Made by a program: the position numbers and the translations under genes. DNA of 42,677 nucleotides from Kineosporia sp. A_224 (GTDB taxonomy: Bacteria; Actinomycetota; Actinomycetes; Actinomycetales; Kineosporiaceae): contig NZ_MWLN01000171.1 in assembly GCF_002198655.1 (NCBI RefSeq), forward strand, positions 1 to 42,677. Direction: 5' to 3'. Numbering within the stretch: position 1 is the first letter of the stretch; every line of letters starts with the position of its first letter. This document shows, piece after piece, positions 22,780 to 30,090 of the stretch. Below the pieces are notes generated by a model. That model had not been told where the DNA came from. It did no database searches and saw nothing but the letters and a program-made list of their open reading frames with translations.

Positions 22780-24149
22780 GAGCGGTGCGCTCCGGGTTCG
22801 TCGGGGGCGTCGGGTCCGTCGGGGGCGTCGAGCAGGGCGCCGAGCGCGCCGTCCGGCACGTAGCGCCAGTGCGGCAGGTGCTGGACGGCGTAGTGGAACT
22901 CGCGGCACTCCTGCTGCAGGCGCACGGGCCGCAGGAGCCGCTCGTCGAGGAGGTCGGACAGCCCGTGCCGGGCCAGGCCCGCGCGGTAGCGGTCGAGGAA
23001 GACCCGTTCGGCGCGGGCGGTCCAGCGGGTCACGACGGCGGCGTCGACCCCCTCGGTGCGGCGCAGCACCACCCGGCCGACGTGGTCCAGCGACGCGAGC
23101 ATGCCGGCGACGTCGACCGCCGCCGGTAGGCGCCGGGCGCGCTCGGCGGCGGCCACGACGGGGTTGCCGTCGAAGTCCACGACGGCGTAGGCCGGACCGT
23201 CCGCACCGGGGCGTCGCAGCACCTGGCCGACGTGCAGGTCGCCGTGGACGTCGATCGTCGGGCTGCCGGCCGCGTGCGCGAGCGGGGCGAGCCCCGCGGC
23301 GATCCGCGGGGCCCGCGCCGTGAGCCGCTCGCCCTCCGGCCCGTCGACGCGTGCGACGGCCTCGGCGAGGTCGGCGCGGGCCCGGGCGTGCCACTGCTGC
23401 GCCTCGGGGCCGGTGAGGGCGCCGCGGCCGGCGGTCGCGAGCGCCGCGTGGAGGCCGGCGACGAGGTCGCCGAGGACGGCGACCGGGATCAGCGCGGCGG
23501 CCTCGTCGAGGTCGCCCCGGGCGTGGGCGCGCAGGTCGGCGACGGCCCAGTCCCAGCCGTCCCGGGCCCCCGGCAGGTACTCGGTGACCGTCGCCAGCAG
23601 CAACGGCTCGGTGCCGCCGGGCACGTCGGCCGTGAGCACCCCCCAGGGGCGTGCGGTGCCGGTGAAGCCGCCGGCGACCAGGGCGCCGAGCCGTTCGGGT
23701 GCCGGGTGCCGGACGTCGTCCCCGGCCGCCGGCTGGCGCAGCGCCCACTTGACCACGGCGCGCTCGCCGACGACGACCGACTCGTTCGTCTGGTCGGCGG
23801 TCACAGCGCGCTCACCGGATGCCGCAGCGCCGTACCAGCGCACCAGCCGGAAGCCGTCCGGGGCGGGCCCCTGCGGCCGGGCGAGCAGCTCCACGAGCGC
23901 CTGGGCGACGCCGTCCCCGGCCGTCGCCCGCCGCGCACGGGCCGCGGTGACGACGACCGGCACCGTCCAGCGCCGTCCGGCCCCGTCCGCCACGACGGCG
24001 ACGTGCCGGCCCGCACCGAGGTCGAGAGCGGTCACCAGGGTCAGCGGCGGGTCCACCGGCTCGGCCGTGAAGCCCTCGCGGGCGCGCTGGACGAGCTCCC
24101 GGCCGGCCTGCGCGACCTGCTGCGCGAGAAGGGATCCGCCGTCGGCCAC
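22776..24149 (-). CDS. maltokinase-like kinase, probable glucosamine kinase
   Basis: A 457-residue protein of the maltokinase/APH-like superfamily. The catalytic loop is IDVHGDLHVGQVLRRPG near residue 295-310 and the metal-binding motif VVDFDGNPV follows. A distinctive tail has LQQECREFHYAVQHLPHWRY. That REFxYA..LPxWxYVP segment fits the actinobacterial glucosamine-kinase branch described from Streptacidiphilus better than trehalose-pathway maltokinases. The N-terminal ~90 residues form the Mak-type cap (VDPPLTLVTALDLGAGRHVA). GTG 24149 begins 2 nt after the glycosyltransferase stop. No treS or glgE gene is nearby, which also argues against a maltokinase role. Neighbouring SIS and glycosyltransferase genes suggest amino-sugar metabolism. 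Confidence 0.8.
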   Translation of the reverse strand: MADGGSLLAQQVAQAGRELVQRAREGFTAEPVDPPLTLVTALDLGAGRHVAVVADGAGRRWTVPVVVTAARARRATAGDGVAQALVELLARPQGPAPDGFRLVRWYGAAASGERAVTADQTNESVVVGERAVVKWALRQPAAGDDVRHPAPERLGALVAGGFTGTARPWGVLTADVPGGTEPLLLATVTEYLPGARDGWDWAVADLRAHARGDLDEAAALIPVAVLGDLVAGLHAALATAGRGALTGPEAQQWHARARADLAEAVARVDGPEGERLTARAPRIAAGLAPLAHAAGSPTIDVHGDLHVGQVLRRPGADGPAYAVVDFDGNPVVAAAERARRLPAAVDVAGMLASLDHVGRVVLRRTEGVDAAVVTRWTARAERVFLDRYRAGLARHGLSDLLDERLLRPVRLQQECREFHYAVQHLPHWRYVPDGALGALLDAPDGPDAPDEPGAHRS

Positions 24150-24151
24150 CG

Positions 24152-25477
24152 TCAGGCGCGCTGCCCGCGGCCGGCCGCCTCGATGACGTCCGCGCCCCGG
24201 CGCAGACCGTCCCGGGCGCGGACGGCGGCCCCGACGCCGGCGAGCCGCTCCCGGCGCGCGGGCTCGAGGGCGGTCGTGATCGCGGCGGCCAGCTCCTCGT
24301 CGGTGAACCGGTACGTGTCGAGCCGGACGCCGAACCCGAGCTCGTCCATCCGCTGCGCGTTGTCGTACTGGTCCCAGAACAGCGGGAGCAGCACCATCGG
24401 CCTGCCGAAGTGCAGGGCCTCCGTCGTCGTGTTGTTGCCGCCGTGCGTGACGACGGCGTCGACCGACGGGATGACCCGGGTCTGCGGCAGGAACTCGGCG
24501 CCGACCATGTTCGGGGCCAGCTCGAGCTCGGCGGCCCGCGGCCCCATGCTCACGACGTACCGGTGCGGGGTGCGGCCCAGGCTCTCCACGAGCCGCCGCA
24601 TGAGGTCGAGGTCGGCGCCGCCGAGAGAGCCGAGCGAGACGTAGAGCAGCGCGCTGCCCTCCGGGCGGTCGGCGACGACGGCCGGCAGCTCGTACGCCTC
24701 GTCGGTCTCCCGGACGCTCGAGTCCATCCGGTGCCAGGCGGGGCCGAGCGGGCGGGCGTCGGTGTAGTCGGCCTCCGCCGGGTAGACGTAGAGGTTCGCG
24801 ACGTCGCTGGTGTGGACGAACTCCAGGTCCGGCAGCGGCGGGGCGCCCTGCTCGACGACCCAGGCGTCGAAGTCCGCCCACAGCGGGCGCATGACCCTGT
24901 CGTACTCGGCGCGGAACGACGCCCACTGCGTGTCGTCGGCGGCCGGCAGGCCGGAGAACGCCGGTGGCACCCCGGATCCGGGCACCTCCAGCGGGTTGCA
25001 GGAGACGATGCGCACGAAGGGGACCCCGGCGGTGTTCAGCGCCGGGAACGCCACGACGTTGTCCTCGACGACGACGTCCGCGCCGCTGCGGGCGACGATC
25101 TCGCGCAGCTGCGGCTCGCAGTACCGCGCGCCGTCGACGAGCGCGGCGAACGTCGGCCTGATGAACGACTCGAGCTGCTCGACCGTGGGACGGCGGAACT
25201 CCGGTGCCGTGTCGCGGATGAAGTCCTTCCAGAACTGCCCGGCGTCCTGCTCGACCTCGGTGCCGTCGGCGTCCAGGACGGGCTCGGGCGGCGGCGCGAG
25301 GTCGACGAGGTCCTCCTCGAAGCCGAGCGCGGCGAGCCGGCCCTTCCACGAGGCCTCGGCGGCGAAGACGATCCGGTGCCCGCGACGGCGCAGCACGTCC
25401 GCGATCCCGATGCACTGGTTCGTCGGGCCGAAGGCGGACTCGGGCATGAACAGGACGGTCAACGGGCGCTCGGTCAC
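24152..25477 (-). CDS. GT1-family (UGT/MGT-type) glycosyltransferase
   Basis: A 441-residue glycosyltransferase of the GT-B fold. The acceptor-binding N-terminal half opens with TVLFMPESAFGPTNQCIGIA, the G-P-x-N variant of the usual G-H-x-x motif. The C-terminal donor domain contains ALLYVSLGSLGGADLDLM, then VGAEFLPQTRVIPSVDAVVT, HGGNNTTTEALHFGRPMVLL and FWDQYDNAQRMDELGFG, the HGG..N/PLFWDQ..NA signature of macrolide and glucuronosyl-type enzymes. GTG 25477 follows AGGAGG. It is the first gene of a four-gene minus-strand operon with an amino-sugar kinase and a SIS protein, so the donor may be an NDP-amino sugar. The acceptor is not predictable; no polyketide or peptide synthase lies in this window. 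Confidence 0.9.
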   Translation of the reverse strand: MTERPLTVLFMPESAFGPTNQCIGIADVLRRRGHRIVFAAEASWKGRLAALGFEEDLVDLAPPPEPVLDADGTEVEQDAGQFWKDFIRDTAPEFRRPTVEQLESFIRPTFAALVDGARYCEPQLREIVARSGADVVVEDNVVAFPALNTAGVPFVRIVSCNPLEVPGSGVPPAFSGLPAADDTQWASFRAEYDRVMRPLWADFDAWVVEQGAPPLPDLEFVHTSDVANLYVYPAEADYTDARPLGPAWHRMDSSVRETDEAYELPAVVADRPEGSALLYVSLGSLGGADLDLMRRLVESLGRTPHRYVVSMGPRAAELELAPNMVGAEFLPQTRVIPSVDAVVTHGGNNTTTEALHFGRPMVLLPLFWDQYDNAQRMDELGFGVRLDTYRFTDEELAAAITTALEPARRERLAGVGAAVRARDGLRRGADVIEAAGRGQRA

Positions 25478-25570
25478 GGCGGTGCCTCCTGGCTCGGGTC
25501 GGTGGGTGGCCGCGCCCCGCGCGGCCCTGCCTCACCAGGGCGTCGTCCTCCTGCTGTCGGCGGCGGGCCG

Positions 25571-25576
25571 ACTCTA
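25571..25576 (-). promoter_or_regulatory. candidate -10 box of the glycosyltransferase operon
   Basis: TAGAGT (25576-25571, minus strand) is the only TAnnnT-type hexamer I noted in this part of the 253-bp divergent intergenic region 25478-25730. It would give a ~90-nt leader ending in the AGGAGG site. No good -35 is seen. I found nothing else in that region apart from the kinase promoter. Confidence 0.35.
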
Positions 25577-25717
25577 ACCAGCGCCCGGGCCGCCGCACCA
25601 GTGCTCGCCCACGGCCGGCGGGGCACCGGCCGCGGGCGGCGTCGCGGCCCCCGGACCACCGCCGCGGCCTTCACGGCTCCTCCACACGAAGCACGCGGGA
25701 GCGCCGCACATCGTGGC

Positions 25718-25723
25718 TACCGT
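25718..25723 (+). promoter_or_regulatory. -10 box of a leaderless promoter (histidine kinase)
   Basis: TACCGT followed by exactly 7 nt and then ATG 25731. It is identical in hexamer and spacing to the box before the response regulator gene at 16838, which supports both start choices and co-expression of the two genes. Confidence 0.6.
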
Positions 25724-25730
25724 CGTCGGC

Positions 25731-26822
25731 ATGAGGTTGGACCTGCGCCCGCTCGACCCGGTGCGCTCCATCAAGGCGAAGCTCGGGCTGCTCGTCGCGT
25801 CGAGCATCGTCGCGGGCGTGCTCACGACGTGGATCGGGTTCGACTACCTCGGCTGGCGGGGCCGGTGGAGCATGGCGTTCGCCGTCGCGGTGGGGCTCGT
25901 CGTGACGCAGGTGCTCGCGCACGGCATGACGTCCCCGTTGCGGCAGATGACGTCCGCGGCGCGGGAGATGGCCGCAGGGCGGCCGGCGACCCCGGTCCGG
26001 ACGACGAGCCGCGACGAGGTCGGCGAGCTCGCCCGCGCGTTCACCGCGATGTCCCGCGACCTCGCGAAGGTCGACCGGCAGCGCCGCGACCTGCTCGCCA
26101 ACGTCGCCCACGAGCTGAAGACGCCGGTCGCCGCTCTGCGGGCCCAGCTCGAGAACCTCGTGGACGGCGTCCGCGAGCCCGACGGACCGGCCCTCTCCGA
26201 GGCCCTCGACCAGACCGAGCGGCTCGCCGCGCTCGTCGAGGACCTCCTCGACCTCGCCCGGGCGGACGCGGGCGTCGCCCCGCTGCGGCGCAGCGCCGTC
26301 GCCGTCCGGTCGGTCGCGGACGACGTCGCGCACGAGGTCGGGATCGCCCGGCCCGGCCGCGACGTGCTCGTGGACGTCCCCGAGGACCTCACCGCGGACG
26401 CCGACCCGGCCCGGCTGCGCCAGGTGCTCGTCAACCTCGTCGACAACGCCGCCCGGCACGCCACCGAGGGCGGCCGGGTCGACGTCCGCTGCCGGTCCGA
26501 CGGCGCCGGCGGGCTCGTCGTCGAGGTCACCGACGACGGTCCCGGCATCCCGCGCGACCAGTGGGACGCCGTCTTCGAGCGCTTCGAGCACGGCACCACG
26601 CCGGAGCCGGCCGGTGCCCCCGCGGGCCGGTCCGGCGGCGGCGGGACCGGGCTGGGCCTCGCCATCGCCCGCTGGGCGGTGGCCCTGCACGGCGGCCGGA
26701 TCGCCGTCGTCCCCTCACCCCGCGGCTGCCGGATCCGCGCCGAGCTGCCGGCCGGCCCGGCAGCGCCGTCGAACGGCACCGCCCCGAACACCCCGACGAG
26801 GCAGGAGACCTCCCGTGCCTGA
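25731..26822 (+). CDS. HAMP-domain sensor histidine kinase
   Basis: A 363-residue membrane kinase. Two helices at about 20-37 and 48-70 leave an extracytoplasmic loop of only about 12 residues, so it may sense within the membrane. A HAMP domain follows (PLRQMTSAAREMAAGRPATP). The dimerisation/phosphorylation helix is LLANVAHELKTPVAALRAQL, with His near residue 130. The ATPase domain has VLVNLVDNAARHATEGGRVD, VEVTDDGPGIPRDQWD, FERFEHGT and GGGTGLGLAIARWAVALHGG. ATG 25731 is chosen over GTG 25713 because of the leaderless -10 box. Its stop overlaps the start of the DUF4173 gene. The likely partner is the response regulator at 16838-17590. Confidence 0.95.
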   Translation: MRLDLRPLDPVRSIKAKLGLLVASSIVAGVLTTWIGFDYLGWRGRWSMAFAVAVGLVVTQVLAHGMTSPLRQMTSAAREMAAGRPATPVRTTSRDEVGELARAFTAMSRDLAKVDRQRRDLLANVAHELKTPVAALRAQLENLVDGVREPDGPALSEALDQTERLAALVEDLLDLARADAGVAPLRRSAVAVRSVADDVAHEVGIARPGRDVLVDVPEDLTADADPARLRQVLVNLVDNAARHATEGGRVDVRCRSDGAGGLVVEVTDDGPGIPRDQWDAVFERFEHGTTPEPAGAPAGRSGGGGTGLGLAIARWAVALHGGRIAVVPSPRGCRIRAELPAGPAAPSNGTAPNTPTRQETSRA

Positions 26823-28461
26823 CGAGACCCCGACCACCGACCCGAAGCCCGCCGCCGCGCAGGCCTCGACCGCGAGCCCCGGCGCGCCCGCCGCCACGGC
26901 GTACGCGCCCCCGCCGCCCGGCCAGGCCCAGGCCGTGCAGGCCGCCTGGGCGGGGCACCCCGGCTACACCGCGCCCCACCCCATGCTTCCCGGGTTCATC
27001 GGCCCGCGCCGCCCCACGCTCGTCGAGCGGTACTGGCCGAAGCCGGCGGCGCCGCCGTCCGCGGCGCTGCTCGCCGCCTGCCTCGGTGTCGGCCTGCTCG
27101 TCGCGTCGACGTTCTACGCCCCGCGGCTCGGGCTGCAGTCCGGGCTCGTCGCCGCCGCGCTCACCGTGGTCGCGGTCCTCGCGGCCCGCAGCGACGACCG
27201 CCCGCGCTCCGCCTACCGGACGACGGCCGCCGGTCTCGCCGTGGCGCTCGCCTGGGTGCCGGCGGTCCGGGACGCCGCCCCGACCGTCGCGCTGAGCGTC
27301 GTCGGTGCGCTCGGGCTCGCGCTGCTCGCCGCCGCGGACGGCCGGACCTGGCCCTCGGTGCTCCTCACCGGGCCGGCCACGGCCGTCGCGAGCGTCCGCG
27401 GCGCGCTGTGGGCCGGCTCCCGGTTCGCCTCGCTGAAGCGGCCCGCGGGGGTCGGCCCGTGGCTGCGCGGCGGTGCGCTCGGCCTGGTGGTCGTCTGGGT
27501 CGTCGGCGCCCTGCTCGCCTCCGCCGACTCGGCGTTCGCCGCCGTCGTCGACGCCGTCACCCCGAGCCTGGAGCTGCAGTCGCTGCCCGGCCGCGCCGTC
27601 CTGCTCGTCATCGGCGCGGTGTTCGCGCTCGCCCTCGCGACGCTCGCCGCCTCGCCGCCGCGGTGGGAGGCCGTGCGGGTGCCGCACCGCGGCGGGTCCG
27701 CCGTCGAGTGGGCGGTGCCGCTCGTGCTCGTCGACGTCGTCCTGGCGGCCTTCGTCGCCGTCCAGGCGACCGTGATGTTCGCCGCCCGCCCCGACGCGCT
27801 CCTCGGCACCGGGACGACGGCCGCCGAGCGCGCCCGCCAGGGCTTCGGCCAGCTCGTCGCCGTCACGCTCATCGCCGTCGTCCTGCTCGCGTGGGCCGGC
27901 CGCCGGGCCGGCACCGACCGGTCGAGCGGACGGCGGCTGCTCGGCCTGCTCGGCGGCGGCCTCGTCGTCCTCGTGCTCGTCGTCGTCGCGTCGGCGCTGC
28001 GCCGGATGGCCCTCTACGAGCAGTACTTCGGCTGGACCGTGCTGCGCCTGCACGTCGCGGCGTTCGAGGTGTGGCTCGCGGTGGTTCTCGTGCTCTGCGG
28101 GCTCGCGTTGACGGTGCGGCGGGTCGACCTCGTCGCGCGCGGCGTCGTCCTGGCCGCCGCCGGGGCGCTCCTCGGGCTGAACCTCATGAGCCCCGACGCG
28201 GTCGCCGCCTCGGCGAACGTGGACCGGTACGCGGCGACGGGCAAGGTCGACCTCGCCTACCTGGCCCGGCTGTCCGACGACGCCGTGCCGGCGCTGACCC
28301 GGCTGCCCTTCGCGGACAAGGTCCTGGTTCTGGAGGGGCGCGTCGCCAAGCACGACCCCTGGTACGCCGTGAACCTGTCCCGGCTGCGGGCCGCCGGGAT
28401 CCTGCCGGACACGGCCCCGCCGGCCGAGCTCGGGCGGTTCGAGATCCCGGACCAGTCGTGA
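26815..28461 (+). CDS. DUF4153/DUF4173 polytopic membrane protein
   Basis: A 548-residue membrane protein. A Pro/Ala-rich cytoplasmic N-terminus (about 1-75) is followed by roughly ten hydrophobic segments, beginning AALLAACLGVGLLVASTFYA. The family-typical part is VASALRRMALYEQYFGWTVL, RLHVAAFEVWLAVVLVLCGL, then a C-terminal tail with SANVDRYAATGKVDLAYLAR. GTG 26815 overlaps the kinase stop by 8 bp and follows GGAGACC, so the pair is translationally coupled. Genes of this family often accompany a kinase/regulator pair in actinobacteria, to my recollection. The function is unknown; it may be the sensed or regulated membrane component. It converges with the flavoprotein gene 27 bp away, with only a weak 5-bp hairpin between. 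Confidence 0.85.
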   Translation: MPDETPTTDPKPAAAQASTASPGAPAATAYAPPPPGQAQAVQAAWAGHPGYTAPHPMLPGFIGPRRPTLVERYWPKPAAPPSAALLAACLGVGLLVASTFYAPRLGLQSGLVAAALTVVAVLAARSDDRPRSAYRTTAAGLAVALAWVPAVRDAAPTVALSVVGALGLALLAAADGRTWPSVLLTGPATAVASVRGALWAGSRFASLKRPAGVGPWLRGGALGLVVVWVVGALLASADSAFAAVVDAVTPSLELQSLPGRAVLLVIGAVFALALATLAASPPRWEAVRVPHRGGSAVEWAVPLVLVDVVLAAFVAVQATVMFAARPDALLGTGTTAAERARQGFGQLVAVTLIAVVLLAWAGRRAGTDRSSGRRLLGLLGGGLVVLVLVVVASALRRMALYEQYFGWTVLRLHVAAFEVWLAVVLVLCGLALTVRRVDLVARGVVLAAAGALLGLNLMSPDAVAASANVDRYAATGKVDLAYLARLSDDAVPALTRLPFADKVLVLEGRVAKHDPWYAVNLSRLRAAGILPDTAPPAELGRFEIPDQS

Positions 28462-28488
28462 GGCGGCCGGACCCCGATCCGGACGGGC

Positions 28489-29979
28489 TCAGACCCCGCT
28501 GGCCACCGGGTTCGGGTCGGTCGGGGCGACGGCCACCTCGCGGAGCAGCCAGGCGACGGCCTCGGTCGCCGTCCAGCCCTCGGTGTTGCCGCCGTGCAGC
28601 CAGTGCTCGTTGTCGAGCCGCCGGGCGCCGGCGAGGTCCGCCCCGAGGGTGACCATCGGCTCCTCGACGTAGCCGTCCTTGCGGTGCTGGCCGAGGCCGA
28701 CGTCGGAGGTCAGGGCGTTGCACAGGCACTTCGCGCCCGCGGTGCCCTCGGGGTCGCCGCCCTTGCGGATGAACACGTCGACGGGTTCGGCCGGGCAGCG
28801 GTAGCCGACCTGCCCGTTCGCCCGGGCGTACGGCTGGCGCAGGTAGCCGAGGTCGCACAGCCGCGGCCGGCGCTCGTACTCGGCGTCGTCCGAGAGCGTC
28901 CCGGAGAGCTGGGCGACCTTGAACGGGAAGCCGGTCGGGGACGCCGAGGCCTCGGTCCGCACCTCGAGCGTGCCGGCCCGCAGGGCGAGCAGGAGCTCCT
29001 CGCGGAGCGGGTCGAGCAGCCCGGACTCCCGGGACAGCGCGAAGAGCGTGCCGACCTGGACGCCGGCCGCACCCGACTCCAGGGCCTTCTTCACCATCTC
29101 CGGCTCGCCGTAGCCGCCCGCGAGCCAGAACGGCAGCCCGATCGACGCCAGCGCCTCGAGGTTCGCGTCGTCCCGCGGGCCGTAGACCGGCTGACCTGTC
29201 TCGTCGAGGACGAGCTTGCCGCGCGGCGGGGCGTTGTGGCCGCCCGCGACGGGGCCTTCGACGACGAAGCCGTCGGGCCGGGTGGAGTCCTCGCGGTTGA
29301 GGTACTGGGCCAGGACGTGCGAGGACACGATCGCGAGGAAGGTCGGACGGCGCAGCGGCGGGAGCGCGTCGCGCGGCGCGAGCGTCGTCGGGTCGAGCGT
29401 GACGTGCCCCGACTCCCCGCCCGCGACGTCGACGGTGACGGTGCCGGGCCGGTGCTCGGCGAGCTCGTCGAGCAGGTGCGGGATCTCGCGCGGGATCCCG
29501 GCGCCCATGAGGACGACGTCGATCCCGGCGAGCATCGCGCCGTAGGCCGCGGCCGGGGTCGCCATCTGGATCTTCTCCAGGAAGTTGATCCCGACGAGGC
29601 CGCTGTGGCCCTCCTTGGCGAGCCAGACCTCGACGAAGTTGCCGACGACGCTCAGCTCGTCGCGGTGCTGGTCGGGGCGCAGCCCGAGCCGCGGGACCGG
29701 CCGGTACGGCTCGCCGCCACGGCCCTCGGGGCGCAGGTAGGCGTCCACGACCCGGCGGGCGACGTCGGGCAGCGGGAAGTCGGCGAGGGCCCGCTGGACA
29801 TGGCCGCCGGGGTCGCCGTCCTGCAGCCGGCGGGCGACGACGACGTCGAGCGCGGTGCCGGAGACGACACCGAGCTGGCCGGTCCGGGCGACGGCGTTCG
29901 CGAGCTGCCAGGAGGACACGCCGACGCCCATGCCGCCCTGGATGACGACAGGCAGGCGTACAAGAGGAGCTGGGGACAT
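28489..29979 (-). CDS. nitronate monooxygenase-like FMN protein
   Basis: A 496-residue TIM-barrel flavoprotein of the nitronate monooxygenase/2-nitropropane dioxygenase family. It opens PLVRLPVVIQGGMGVGVSSW with the usual N-terminal signature. It continues MLAGIDVVLMGAGIPREIPH, VVEGPVAGGHNAPPRGKL, containing the GGHN-type catalytic/FMN motif, and LPFWLAGGYGEPEMVKKALE, GAAGVQVGTLFALSRESGLL. Members oxidise alkyl nitronates or act as enoyl reductase-like enzymes. At ~500 residues it is longer than the usual ~330-380, with a C-terminal extension holding a Cys-rich stretch (RCPAEPVDVF and AKCLCNALT). ATG 29979 follows GAGG; an in-frame upstream start at 30039 would add a non-conserved leader. It is a monocistronic gene with no obvious functional link to its neighbours. 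Confidence 0.9.
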   Translation of the reverse strand: MSPAPLVRLPVVIQGGMGVGVSSWQLANAVARTGQLGVVSGTALDVVVARRLQDGDPGGHVQRALADFPLPDVARRVVDAYLRPEGRGGEPYRPVPRLGLRPDQHRDELSVVGNFVEVWLAKEGHSGLVGINFLEKIQMATPAAAYGAMLAGIDVVLMGAGIPREIPHLLDELAEHRPGTVTVDVAGGESGHVTLDPTTLAPRDALPPLRRPTFLAIVSSHVLAQYLNREDSTRPDGFVVEGPVAGGHNAPPRGKLVLDETGQPVYGPRDDANLEALASIGLPFWLAGGYGEPEMVKKALESGAAGVQVGTLFALSRESGLLDPLREELLLALRAGTLEVRTEASASPTGFPFKVAQLSGTLSDDAEYERRPRLCDLGYLRQPYARANGQVGYRCPAEPVDVFIRKGGDPEGTAGAKCLCNALTSDVGLGQHRKDGYVEEPMVTLGADLAGARRLDNEHWLHGGNTEGWTATEAVAWLLREVAVAPTDPNPVASGV

Positions 29980-30072
29980 CGTCGTACCTCGGGTGGACTC
30001 GGTCGGACGGGTGACTGCCAGCGTCGCAGGAGCGTTCAAGATCCCCGGGGGTCCAAGGTCCTGTTCCCGTCG

Positions 30073-30088
30073 GGCGACGTGCGTCGCC
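30073..30088 (-). terminator. short hairpin after the FG-GAP operon
   Basis: GGCGAC (30073-30078) and GTCGCC (30083-30088) form a perfect 6-bp stem with a 4-nt loop, 2 nt beyond the stop at 30091. The position fits a terminator of the minus-strand FG-GAP genes, but the stem is short. Confidence 0.35.
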
Positions 30089-30090
30089 GG

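Noticed and set aside
22776-24149. Calling the Mak-like kinase a trehalose-pathway maltokinase.
   Set aside because: No treS, glgE or other alpha-glucan gene is nearby, and the C-terminal motif and SIS neighbour fit a glucosamine-kinase branch better. The substrate remains unproven.
28462-28488. Terminator between the convergent DUF4173 and flavoprotein genes.
   Set aside because: Only a 5-bp stem (CCGGA/TCCGG) is present in 27 bp, too weak to call.
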